DNA of 6,372 nt from Candidatus Saccharibacteria bacterium UBA1103 (GTDB lineage: Bacteria; Patescibacteriota; Saccharimonadia; Saccharimonadales; Saccharimonadaceae), in the NCBI GenBank assembly GCA_905373275.1, contig CAJPSI010000042.1:1-6372 (forward strand), written 5' to 3'. Shown here piece after piece: positions 1 through 6,291 of the stretch; within the stretch, counting starts at the first letter, position 1; the number at the start of each line of letters is the position of its first letter. The notes under the pieces are model-generated. The model had not been told where the DNA came from, did not search any database, and saw only the letters and a program-made list of their open reading frames with translations. The translations under genes were made by a program, and so were the position numbers.

Positions 1-1139
1 CCTTAGGACGAATTGAGCGAGGTGTCGCCAAGGCAGGTGCGCCGATTAGCTTGATTAGCCTGGACGGCACTGTCGCTGGTGGCAAGATAGACAAGCTTTT
101 TACCTATAGTGGCTTGAATCGTCGGGAAGTTGACCAAGTCGTAGCCGGTGACATCGTTGCTATTACCGGAGTTAGCCAGGCAAAAATCGGCGAGACGATC
201 ACTGACCCTGCCGACCCGACCCCCTTGCCTAGCATTGAGATTGAGCAGCCGACCATCTCGATCTACCTTGGGCCTAACACTTCCCCTTTTAAGGGGCGAG
301 AGGGTAAGTTTAACACCTCTCGCCAGATTGCCGAGCGTCTCGAGCGAGAGCTGGAGACTAATGTGGCGCTAAGAGTTGAGCCCGCCAATATTGGCTTTAG
401 AGTAAGCGGACGAGGTGAGCTTCATCTGTCTGTCCTGATCGAGACTTTGCGCCGGGAGGACTACGAGTTTGAAGTCGGACGGCCGCAAGTCATTCTGATT
501 GAACGAGATGGACAGAAAATGGAGTCGGTTGAGGAACTCTTCATCGAAGTATCTCCCGAGCTGCTAGGTAGCGTCTCCATGGAGCTGGGAGCTCGTCATG
601 GCGAACTGACCAACCAGGAAACTACCAGCCAGGGGCAAATCCGAGCCACTTACCGTATCACATCTCGAGCTTTGATCGGCCTACACAATACCTTACTGAC
701 TGCCACTAAGGGAACGATCATCATGAGTTCACTGCCCTGCGGTTATCAGCCACTAGGAGCACCTTTGAGCGGTCTGCGAAATGGTGTCTTAATAGCCGCC
801 GAGTCCGGAACGTCAACAGCCTACGCCCTAGCCGGTGCTGAGGCTCGAGGGGAACTGTACATCGGTCCGGGCACTGAAGTCTACGCCGGCGAGATCGTCG
901 GTCTGAATAAGCGCAAAGATGATTTAGAAATTAACGTCTGTAAAGGTAAGCAGCTAACCAACATGCGCAGCAAGTCTAGCGATGGCGCTATCCAGTTGAC
1001 CCCCTACACCCAGATGTCGCTAGAGCAGTGTCTCGACTTCATTGAAGACGACGAGCTACTAGAGGTCACTCCTCAGCACCTGCGTCTGCGCAAAGCCGAA
1101 CTAGACCCAATCAAGCGTAAGCGTGCCCATCGTCGTTAG
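1..1139 (+). CDS. typA: Ribosome-associated GTPase TypA/BipA, C-terminal 378 residues (5' end outside window)
   Basis: TypA/BipA is a translational GTPase of the EF-G/LepA class that binds the ribosome and supports assembly and stress growth. The frame is open from base 3 and has no start here; a TTG at 51 is an internal leucine, not a start. The visible part begins in the domain II beta-barrel (LGRIERG, then AGDIVAITGV). It continues through the family signature SPFKGREGKF, TSRQI and NVALRVE, then VSGRGELHLSVLIE and RPQVI (domains III and V), and ends in the TypA-specific C-terminal domain (RNGVLIA, YIGPGTEVYAGEIVG, LTNMR, FIEDDELLEVTP, RLRK). The GTP-binding domain, roughly 200-230 residues in E. 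coli TypA (about 607 aa), lies left of the window. The gene ends with TAG and a basic tail (KRKRAHRR). The usual RASGxDEA stretch after LTNM reads RSKSSDGA here. Identity is secure; GTPase competence cannot be judged from this fragment. Confidence 0.96.
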   Translation, partial: LGRIERGVAKAGAPISLISLDGTVAGGKIDKLFTYSGLNRREVDQVVAGDIVAITGVSQAKIGETITDPADPTPLPSIEIEQPTISIYLGPNTSPFKGREGKFNTSRQIAERLERELETNVALRVEPANIGFRVSGRGELHLSVLIETLRREDYEFEVGRPQVILIERDGQKMESVEELFIEVSPELLGSVSMELGARHGELTNQETTSQGQIRATYRITSRALIGLHNTLLTATKGTIIMSSLPCGYQPLGAPLSGLRNGVLIAAESGTSTAYALAGAEARGELYIGPGTEVYAGEIVGLNKRKDDLEINVCKGKQLTNMRSKSSDGAIQLTPYTQMSLEQCLDFIEDDELLEVTPQHLRLRKAELDPIKRKRAHRR

Positions 1140-1195
1140 ATCGAGACCGTCCCTAGCGAGCTTGCCCATGATGTCGTTCACTTCTTGATGCTGAC

Positions 1196-1225
1196 CGGCT
1201 AGGTGAAGCTTCGCTTACTTAGCCG
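1196..1225 (+). terminator. Stem-loop after typA, overlapping the 3' end of dsbA
   Basis: CGGCTA at 1196-1201 pairs with TAGCCG at 1220-1225. On the + strand RNA the stem continues inward with G-U pairs to 11 bp around an 8-nt loop (1207-1214). On the - strand the two G-U pairs become A-C mismatches, so the fold favours the typA transcript. The bases that follow (CCTTCTCT) are pyrimidine-rich but not a clean U tract, so this is a probable rather than textbook intrinsic terminator. It contains the TAA stop and last codons of dsbA, which runs the other way. Confidence 0.4.
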
Positions 1226-1979
1226 CCTTCTCTAAAGCCTGTTTGATCGCCTGGCGAATGTTGGCATCGGTCGACGAACTAACTTTCTTGCCGTTAACAA
1301 GCCAGGTCGGCGTGCCGGTTACCCCCGCCTTATCGCCCAGCTTTTTATCCCGATCAATCTTTTCTTGGACGCCGTTAGTCTCCGTCGTCTCTAAGGATTC
1401 GTTAAACTTCTTCACATCAAGCCCGGATTCCTTGGCATACTTATCCAGAGTCGTCTGACGCTCGCTGGATGAGACGGCATAGCCAACCCACATCTGGTTC
1501 TGGAATAACTTGCCATTCATCTTCCAGTAGGCATCATTGCCGCCCAGCTTCTTGGCTACTTCAGCGGCGCTCAGAGTCGCTTTGGAGTTCGGGTAGTTCA
1601 AGCTATACTCCCGCCTGATAAATAGTACTTTATCCCGGTAATCATTCTGGATCTTCTCGGTGTAGCGACTGATCGCCTGACAATGCGAGCAGGCAAAGTC
1701 TTCGTACTCTATCACGACCACCTTAGCATCCTTTTTGCCTAGATAGACATCGTCGATAATGTCATCCTTTTCACCCTGACTTAGCTGGCGTTTTAACGTC
1801 TTTTCCTTGGCTCGGATGATGTCGTCTCTAGCGATTAGCTTAGTGCCATCTAGTTGACTGACATAAGCTAGCTCCTTGCTGCTGCTATTCTGCCCCTGAG
1901 TTTGGTTCTTCTGCCATAGCAGCAAGCCGAAGCTCAGCACTACCACAAGTGTAAATACAATCCATGCTCTCTTGTTCAT
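1215..1979 (-). CDS. Membrane-anchored DsbA-family thiol-disulfide oxidoreductase
   Basis: A 254-residue protein with a short basic N-terminus and one hydrophobic segment (about residues 6-23) that should act as an uncleaved signal anchor. This would place the thioredoxin domain outside the cytoplasmic membrane. A polar, charged linker (about 25-80) leads into the fold (VVVIEYEDFACSHC). The redox motif is C97-S98-H99-C100, and the thioredoxin cis-proline motif is G222-T223-P224 (GVTGTPTWLVNGK). The helical insertion between them matches the DsbA/BdbD type. The family oxidises or shuffles disulfides in exported proteins; its direction here is inferred. The ATG at 1979 is preferred because AGGGAG lies 6 nt upstream; the alternative TTG at 1982 would have only 3 nt of spacing. 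The gene diverges from the CBS gene and converges with typA. No VKOR/DsbB partner is in the window. The stop is TAA. Confidence 0.88.
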   Translation of the reverse strand: MNKRAWIVFTLVVVLSFGLLLWQKNQTQGQNSSSKELAYVSQLDGTKLIARDDIIRAKEKTLKRQLSQGEKDDIIDDVYLGKKDAKVVVIEYEDFACSHCQAISRYTEKIQNDYRDKVLFIRREYSLNYPNSKATLSAAEVAKKLGGNDAYWKMNGKLFQNQMWVGYAVSSSERQTTLDKYAKESGLDVKKFNESLETTETNGVQEKIDRDKKLGDKAGVTGTPTWLVNGKKVSSSTDANIRQAIKQALEKAAK

Positions 1980-1985
1980 CAATAT

Positions 1986-1991
1986 CTCCCT
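1986..1991 (-). promoter_or_regulatory. Ribosome binding site of the dsbA-like gene
   Basis: On the minus strand this reads AGGGAG, 6 nt before the ATG at 1979. It decides the start: the adjacent in-frame TTG at 1980-1982 is too close to be served by it. Confidence 0.7.
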
Positions 1992-2004
1992 CGCATTTCA
2001 CCCG

Positions 2005-2013
2005 ATTATAGCA
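2005..2013 (-). promoter_or_regulatory. Extended -10 promoter of the dsbA-like gene
   Basis: The minus strand reads TGCTATAAT, a perfect TATAAT hexamer with the TGn extension. Normal spacing puts the start at an A near 1998, giving a leader of about 19 nt that includes the ribosome binding site. No recognisable -35 box lies 15-19 bp upstream; that position falls in the start of the divergent CBS gene. Confidence 0.7.
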
Positions 2014-2016
2014 TAA

Positions 2017-2025
2017 TGATACAAT
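2017..2025 (+). promoter_or_regulatory. Extended -10 promoter of the CBS-domain gene (leaderless start)
   Basis: The plus strand reads TGATACAAT, with five of six hexamer bases plus the TGn extension. The expected initiation point, 7-8 nt past the hexamer, is 2032-2033, which is the A of the ATG. No Shine-Dalgarno sequence can fit between them. It sits 3 bp from the opposing dsbA -10 element. Confidence 0.65.
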
Positions 2026-2032
2026 GTAGGGC

Positions 2033-2911
2033 ATGAGCGTGTTTCTGATCATTATCTTGACCATCCTGGTCACCGCCAGCTCCAGCGTTGACTTCCACGC
2101 CAATCGCAATAAATCCGCTATCAAGGCTCTCGGCACAACCGGGCGCAAGGTTCGAGCGGTCAATCAACTGATTAGCTATTACCCCGGCCTGCATCTATTT
2201 GTCAGTCTGGTTGCCCTGCTCGCCACTATTTGGATAGCCTGCCTCGCCGCTCTCACCTGGGGCATAGTCGCAGGCTGCTTTATCTCGCTGGTGATCATCG
2301 CCTTAGCTCAGCTACTAGGCGCTCGGCTCACCCCCTTGACCGACCAGCTTTTGATCAAACAAGCCGGCTTTATCAATAAGTACTTTGGCTGGACCGGTGT
2401 ATTTAATAGCCTGGTAACCAGCAAGCCGGTCGACCCGATTGACGACGTCGACGAGCTAATCCAGGTACTGCACAATAGCAAGATTGATTGCCCCACTCAG
2501 CTCCTGATCGAGAGGACCCTGCTCGCTCAGCACACTCCCGTCGAAAAGCTAGCCACTAAGTGGAGTGACGTCAAAAAGATTAGCTTCAAAGATCGCCTCA
2601 CTCCGAAGCATATTGACGAGCTCTTTCAGAGCCGCCAAAAGATCTTCCCGGTCATCCGCAATGACGAGAACGACGTCGTCGGTTTGCTCCACCTGGCTGA
2701 TGTTACCGTGATCGGACAATCGGAAAAACAGTTGCTCAGTAGCATGAATCGTAATTTCGTTAGCTGCGAGACGAACACCACCACGCCTGAAGTGCTTCGA
2801 CTAATGGCAGACAACGAAACTACCGTCGCTATCATTACCAAAAATAAGCACATCTACGGACTGATCAATCTAAGCGAAATTATCTCAGCCGGCCAGTCCT
2901 GCCAGGTCTAG
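2033..2911 (+). CDS. Small membrane protein with degenerate DUF21-like region and paired CBS domains (CorC/CNNM-like)
   Basis: A 292-residue protein. Three hydrophobic stretches lie at about residues 2-16, 52-74 and 76-97, arranged like the DUF21 membrane domain of the CorC/HlyC/CNNM family. Cytoplasmic CBS-like repeats follow at about 170-226 (SRQKIFPVIRNDENDVVGLLHLADV) and 238-287 (EVLRLMADNETTVAIITK, then IYGLINLSEI). In the family such proteins export or sense Mg2+ or related ions and CBS pairs bind adenosyl nucleotides; neither function is shown here. It is short: full CorC-type proteins run to about 400-450 residues and end in a CorC_HlyC domain, which is absent. The usual SGxExA of the first DUF21 helix reads SSSVDFHA. 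The ATG at 2033 lies at the predicted transcription start with no ribosome binding site, so leaderless translation is likely. It could instead be a regulator that lost transport. The stop is TAG. Confidence 0.72.
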   Translation: MSVFLIIILTILVTASSSVDFHANRNKSAIKALGTTGRKVRAVNQLISYYPGLHLFVSLVALLATIWIACLAALTWGIVAGCFISLVIIALAQLLGARLTPLTDQLLIKQAGFINKYFGWTGVFNSLVTSKPVDPIDDVDELIQVLHNSKIDCPTQLLIERTLLAQHTPVEKLATKWSDVKKISFKDRLTPKHIDELFQSRQKIFPVIRNDENDVVGLLHLADVTVIGQSEKQLLSSMNRNFVSCETNTTTPEVLRLMADNETTVAIITKNKHIYGLINLSEIISAGQSCQV

Positions 2912-2925
2912 CCGATCACCGGCTG

Positions 2926-2934
2926 TGTTAGAAT
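2926..2934 (+). promoter_or_regulatory. Extended -10 promoter of aspS
   Basis: TGTTAGAAT is a TGn-extended hexamer with one mismatch to TATAAT. It predicts a start near the G at 2940 and a leader of about 28 nt. No -35 match is apparent at about 2906-2911. Read-through from the CBS gene is also possible, since the gap is only 56 bp. Confidence 0.6.
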
Positions 2935-2952
2935 ATTAGGCAAGTACCCGAG

Positions 2953-2958
2953 AAAGGA
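2953..2958 (+). promoter_or_regulatory. Ribosome binding site of aspS
   Basis: AAAGGA lies 9 nt before the ATG at 2968 and supports that start. It is one of three clear Shine-Dalgarno sequences in the window, in contrast with the CBS gene. Confidence 0.65.
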
Positions 2959-2967
2959 TTTTTCATT

Positions 2968-4755
2968 ATGGAGAGAACACTGACTGTCAAAACGCCCCGG
3001 CTAATTGGGCAAGAGATCAAAGTTGCCGGCTGGGTTAACACCAGACGAGATCATGGTGGAGTTATCTTTGTCGATCTAAGGGATCACACCGGGCTGGTCC
3101 AGGTGGTGTTCAATCCGGACCATGATGATATTTTTCACCTGGCCGAGGGGTTGCGTGATGAGTACTGCATAGCTGTCACCGGGACAGTGCGAGAGAGAGG
3201 TGCCGGGCTGGAGAACCCCCATCTAGCTACCGGACAGATCGAGCTTGTCGCTAGCCGGCTGGAGATTCTCAACCGCTCCGACCCGATTCCCGTCGCCACC
3301 AGAGATGAAGGACAGCGGTCTAGCGAAGAGATGCGCCTCCGCTACCGCTACCTTGACTTGCGTCGGCCATCAATGCAACGAATGATCACCCGGCGAGACC
3401 AATTTAACCGTATTATCCGCCGATACATGGCAGAACACGATTTCATTGAGGTCACTACCCCGATCTTAGCTAACAGCAGCCCTGAGGGAGCCAGAGACTA
3501 CCTCGTTCCTTCTCGACTGCATCAGGGCGATTATTACGCTTTACCCCAAGCACCTCAGCAATTCAAACAGCTGCTAATGGTTGGCGGGGTGCCACGTTAT
3601 TACCAGATCGCTGCTTGCTTTAGAGATGAAGACCCTCGGGCGGATCGTCTCTATGGTGAGTTTTACCAGCTCGACTGCGAGATGAGCTTTGTCGATGACG
3701 GCGAGGTAGTTCGGCACACTCTTGAGCCGTTAATTATTCAGCTGGCTAAAGAGTTCGGGCACAAGAAGCTGGTCAGCACCTACACTTCCGGTAGCGACCC
3801 GATCCCTCGCTTGACTTACCATGAAGCCATGGAGCGCTATGGTACGGATAAACCGGACCTGCGCTACCATCTGGAACTGGTCGAGCTAACCGACGCCCTA
3901 GGCGAGACTGACTTTGGCGTATTTAAGCAGGCTGAGTGTATCAAGGCGATTTGCGTCAAAGGTGGAGCATCATTTACCCGCAAGCAGATCGACAACTTTA
4001 CCGAGCTGGCTAAAGCGGAGGGTGCCGGCGGGCTGGCCTACCTGACTTACGAAGAATCAGGCATCAAGAGCCCGATCGCCAAGTTTCTTAGTAAGAGCGA
4101 GCTGGACGAGATTACCAGACGCACCGAGGCGACTGCCGGTGATATCGTCCTATTCGGAGCTGACCGGCGAGCACTAGTCAACAAGGTGTTGGGGAAGCTC
4201 CGAGTCGCCCTAGCTGATTTCCAGGAGCTCAAGCACGACGACGAAGTGGCGCTATGCTGGGTAACCGATTTTCCTTTCTACGAATACGATGAAGCTAATG
4301 CAAGAGTTGACTTCGGACACAACCCCTTCTCGATGCCCAAGGGCGGTATAGCCACTCTAGAACAAGCCACTACCGACGAGCAGAAACTAGCTATCACCGC
4401 CGATCAGTATGACATGGTAATGAATGGTTACGAGATATGCTCCGGCGCCGTCCGCAATCATAACCCCGACATCATGTATAAAGTCTTCGAGATCCTCGGT
4501 TACGATCACGCTTATGTCGAACAGAAGTTTGGCGCCCTACTCAACGCCTTTCGCTACGGTGCTCCACCCCACGCCGGTTGTGCCTACGGTCTGGATCGAA
4601 TCTTCATGGTTATGGAAAATACCGACAACATCCGTGACGTCGTCGCCTTCCCCAAGAACGGTTCCGGTGCCGACCTAATGATGGGCTCACCCTCTCGGGT
4701 ACTTGATGCCCAGCTTAAGGAACTCCACATCCGGCCCGCTCCCGAGACTGACTAA
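2968..4755 (+). CDS. aspS: Aspartyl-tRNA synthetase, bacterial type, probably non-discriminating (AspRS)
   Basis: A 595-residue class II synthetase that charges tRNA-Asp with aspartate, full length for the bacterial type (E. coli about 590). An N-terminal OB-fold anticodon-binding domain (about 15-105, GWVNTRRDHGGVIFVDLRD) is followed by the catalytic core. The core shows motif 1 (about 155-167, FIEVTTPIL), the aspartate-site loop SPEGARDYLVPSR (171-183), motif 2 with FRDED (218-222) and motif 3 with GLDR (541-544). The bacterial GAD insertion domain lies at about 290-420. His29 in RRDHGG and Gly80 align with the positions (His31, Gly82 of Pseudomonas aeruginosa AspRS) known to relax tRNA choice so that tRNA-Asn is also charged with Asp; E. 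coli has Leu and Lys there. Such enzymes depend on GatCAB to make Asn-tRNA. Motif 2 has RADRLYGEF, one residue longer than the common RADRQPEF. The start is supported by AAAGGA 9 nt upstream; the stop is TAA. Confidence 0.97.
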   Translation: MERTLTVKTPRLIGQEIKVAGWVNTRRDHGGVIFVDLRDHTGLVQVVFNPDHDDIFHLAEGLRDEYCIAVTGTVRERGAGLENPHLATGQIELVASRLEILNRSDPIPVATRDEGQRSSEEMRLRYRYLDLRRPSMQRMITRRDQFNRIIRRYMAEHDFIEVTTPILANSSPEGARDYLVPSRLHQGDYYALPQAPQQFKQLLMVGGVPRYYQIAACFRDEDPRADRLYGEFYQLDCEMSFVDDGEVVRHTLEPLIIQLAKEFGHKKLVSTYTSGSDPIPRLTYHEAMERYGTDKPDLRYHLELVELTDALGETDFGVFKQAECIKAICVKGGASFTRKQIDNFTELAKAEGAGGLAYLTYEESGIKSPIAKFLSKSELDEITRRTEATAGDIVLFGADRRALVNKVLGKLRVALADFQELKHDDEVALCWVTDFPFYEYDEANARVDFGHNPFSMPKGGIATLEQATTDEQKLAITADQYDMVMNGYEICSGAVRNHNPDIMYKVFEILGYDHAYVEQKFGALLNAFRYGAPPHAGCAYGLDRIFMVMENTDNIRDVVAFPKNGSGADLMMGSPSRVLDAQLKELHIRPAPETD

Positions 4756-4773
4756 ATCAGCCCCCGGAACCAA

Positions 4774-4807
4774 GAGTGCGCCCCGGCCAATGTACCGGGA
4801 CGCATTT
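4774..4807. terminator. Bidirectional stem-loop terminator between convergent aspS and eno
   Basis: The arms 4777-4786 (TGCGCCCCGG) and 4795-4804 (CCGGGACGCA) form a 10-position stem around an 8-nt loop. On the + strand there is one C-A mismatch at 4781/4800; on the - strand this becomes a G-U pair, so the stem is continuous for the eno transcript. On the + strand, outer pairs extend it slightly and a short T run (4805-4807) follows. On the - strand CTCTTGGTT follows. U tracts are weak on both sides, but a G+C-rich hairpin exactly between two converging genes argues for shared termination. Confidence 0.55.
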
Positions 4808-4826
4808 ACTACTTGCTAAGGATAGC

Positions 4827-6101
4827 CTAGTGTACCGGCTTAACAAAGGGTATGTCCGGATTCGCCTCAGCGATCCGAAGCAGCTCGTTATACTTCGCCA
4901 CCCGGTCAGTCCGACTAAGTGACCCTGTCTTGATCTGACCGCAGCCCAGACCAACCGCTAAGTGGGCGATGGTCGTGTCCTCGGTCTCGCCGCTCCGATG
5001 GCTCATCGCTGTATTAAAGCCATTCGCCTTGGCCAGCTTGACAGCATCAATCGTCTCGCTGAGCGAGCCGATCTGATTAGGCTTGACCAAGATGGCATTG
5101 CCGGCCTTGAGGTCAATTGCCTTCTGAAGACGCTGAGTGCTAGTCACCAGCAGGTCATCACCCACCAGCTGCGTCTCAGCACCCAGTCTTTCGGTCAGCT
5201 TAGTCCAGCCAGCCCAGTCTTCCTCGGCTAAGCCATCCTCAACGCTAGCCAGCGGGTTGCCTGCCACCAGCTCTCGGACATAATCTATCATCTGATCGGT
5301 ACTCAGCTTAGCATTATCATTCTTTAGCTCATAGTAGCCGTCACGGTAGAACTCGCTAGCCGCCACATCCAGCGCCAAGACAAAATCTTGTCCCAGCTGA
5401 TAGCCCGCCTGAGTCACCGCCTGTTCAATCAATTTAAGCGGCTCGCCATTACCGCCCCGTAAATGCGGAGCATAGCCGCCCTCGTCACCTACGGTAGTAG
5501 GATAGCCCTGCTCCTTTAGAATCTTACCAAGATGGTGAAAGACCTCACTTGCCTGCCTCACCGCCTCGGCAAAGCTGGGTGCTCCGATTGGCATGATCAT
5601 GTATTCTTGGATATCAGTCGTCCAATTGGCGTGCGCCCCGCCGTTCATGATGTTCATCATCGGTAGCGGCAATGAAGTCTCACTGGTGTCAGTTAGCTGA
5701 GCAATATAGTGCCACAGCGCCAAATCTTCTGACGAGGCCGCCGCCTTAGCGGTCGCTAACGACACCGCTAAGATGGCATTAGCTCCCAGCTTAGACTTGT
5801 TGTCAGTACCATCCAACTGTAGCATAGCCCGGTCAACCGCCCTCTGATCAGTCGCCTCCATGCCAATTAACGCCGGCGCAATCTGTTGGTTGACATTAGC
5901 TACCGCCCTATCGACGCCCTTACCCATAAAACGGCTGCCGCCATCTCTTAACTCTAAGGCTTCAGCCGCCCCGGTCGAAGCACCGCTCGGCACGGCGGCT
6001 CGACCACGAGAGCCGTCATCCAGCCCAACTACCGCTTCAACCGTCGGGTTGCCTCGTGAGTCTAGAATCCAGCGAGCTTGCACTTTACTAATTTTTGCCA
6101 T
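4827..6101 (-). CDS. eno: Enolase (phosphopyruvate hydratase)
   Basis: Enolase interconverts 2-phosphoglycerate and phosphoenolpyruvate in cytoplasmic glycolysis using two Mg2+ ions. At 424 residues it is near the usual 415-435. The N-terminal cap domain carries [12 protein letters not shown] (11-22) and the mobile loop VPSGASTG (37-44). The barrel holds the catalytic acid Glu207 in GDEGGYAP (205-212). Mg2+ ligands are Asp245 (ALDVAASE), Glu288 (SVEDGL) and Asp315 (VGDD). The base is Lys340 in LVKPNQIG, with the substrate-binding SHRSGETED (368-376) and Lys391 in [13 protein letters not shown]. All key residues are present, so it should be active. The substrate-loop segment after NGG reads [11 protein letters not shown], where many enzymes have a form of HADN or HAGN. 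The ATG at 6101 is supported by AGAGGG 6 nt upstream. The stop is TAG. The gene stands alone, between a shared terminator and its own promoter. Confidence 0.98.
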   Translation of the reverse strand: MAKISKVQARWILDSRGNPTVEAVVGLDDGSRGRAAVPSGASTGAAEALELRDGGSRFMGKGVDRAVANVNQQIAPALIGMEATDQRAVDRAMLQLDGTDNKSKLGANAILAVSLATAKAAASSEDLALWHYIAQLTDTSETSLPLPMMNIMNGGAHANWTTDIQEYMIMPIGAPSFAEAVRQASEVFHHLGKILKEQGYPTTVGDEGGYAPHLRGGNGEPLKLIEQAVTQAGYQLGQDFVLALDVAASEFYRDGYYELKNDNAKLSTDQMIDYVRELVAGNPLASVEDGLAEEDWAGWTKLTERLGAETQLVGDDLLVTSTQRLQKAIDLKAGNAILVKPNQIGSLSETIDAVKLAKANGFNTAMSHRSGETEDTTIAHLAVGLGCGQIKTGSLSRTDRVAKYNELLRIAEANPDIPFVKPVH

Positions 6102-6107
6102 TTTATA

Positions 6108-6113
6108 CCCTCT
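6108..6113 (-). promoter_or_regulatory. Ribosome binding site of eno
   Basis: The minus strand reads AGAGGG, 6 nt before the ATG at 6101, within the purine-rich run GAAAGAGGG. Confidence 0.7.
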
Positions 6114-6128
6114 TTCTTTACTGCTGGT

Positions 6129-6137
6129 ATTATACCA
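6129..6137 (-). promoter_or_regulatory. Extended -10 promoter of eno
   Basis: The minus strand reads TGGTATAAT, a perfect hexamer with the TGn extension. The predicted start is an A near 6122, giving a leader of about 21 nt. The hexamer is embedded in the 11-bp inverted repeat GGTATTATACC (6126-6136). No clear -35 box is seen around 6152-6157. Confidence 0.7.
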
Positions 6138-6169
6138 TTATCCATGCCGGTTAATTTCCGAGCTACCTT

Positions 6170-6186
6170 ACATCAACTAATGATGT
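6170..6186 (-). terminator. Small hairpin downstream of tRNA-Arg, possible weak terminator
   Basis: ACATCA (6170-6175) and TGATGT (6181-6186) form a perfect 6-bp A+T-rich stem with a 5-nt loop, 20 bp past the tRNA 3' end. No U tract follows on the minus strand, so termination is uncertain. It could instead be a processing signal or chance. The rest of the 6138-6206 spacer shows nothing I can name. Confidence 0.25.
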
Positions 6187-6206
6187 TTAAATGTATCAAT
6201 GAAGCC

Positions 6207-6283
6207 TGGTACTCCAGGAGGGATTCGAACCCCCGACACGGTGGATAGAAGCCACCTGCTCTAATCCCCTGAGCTACTGGAGC
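6207..6283 (-). tRNA. tRNA-Arg, anticodon UCU (AGA/AGG codons)
   Basis: A 77-nt cloverleaf including an encoded CCA end (6207-6209). The acceptor arms GCTCCAG and CTGGAGT pair over 7 bp with a G-U at position 1-72. The D-arm is GCTC/GAGC with the loop AGGGGATTA. The anticodon stem GGTGG/CCACC holds the loop CTTCTAT, with the anticodon TCT at 6247-6249. A 5-nt variable loop GTGTC follows, then the T-arm GGGGG/CCCTC with the standard TTCGAAT loop. It reads the minor-family arginine codons AGA and AGG. All invariant features are present, so it should be functional. Confidence 0.97.
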
Positions 6284-6291
6284 ACAGCACC

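Noticed and set aside
51..53. TTG as the start of a 362-residue gene
   Set aside because: The frame is open upstream to the window edge and the upstream residues (LGRIERG) match TypA domain II, so this is an internal codon of a truncated gene.
1207..1212. AAGCTT palindrome between typA and dsbA as an operator
   Set aside because: It is a six-base restriction-type palindrome that forms part of the hairpin loop; nothing else supports a binding site.
1980..1982. TTG as the start of the dsbA-like gene
   Set aside because: The ribosome binding site would be only 3 nt away; the adjacent ATG has a 6-nt spacing and is the better start.
1885..2194. Minus-strand open frames of 92 and 62 residues across the dsbA/CBS gap
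   Set aside because: They overlap the well-supported dsbA and CBS genes in other frames, have low-complexity, non-family sequence, and have no fitting promoter or ribosome binding site.
2886..2925. Inverted repeat CAGCCGG/CCGGCTG around the CBS gene stop as a terminator
   Set aside because: The loop is 26 nt and no U tract follows; the next bases are the aspS -10 element. It is not convincing as an intrinsic terminator.
4962..5231. Plus-strand 89-codon open frame inside eno, and a similar one at 5860-6180
   Set aside because: These are antisense shadows of eno, which has every catalytic residue; the translations show no recognisable domain.
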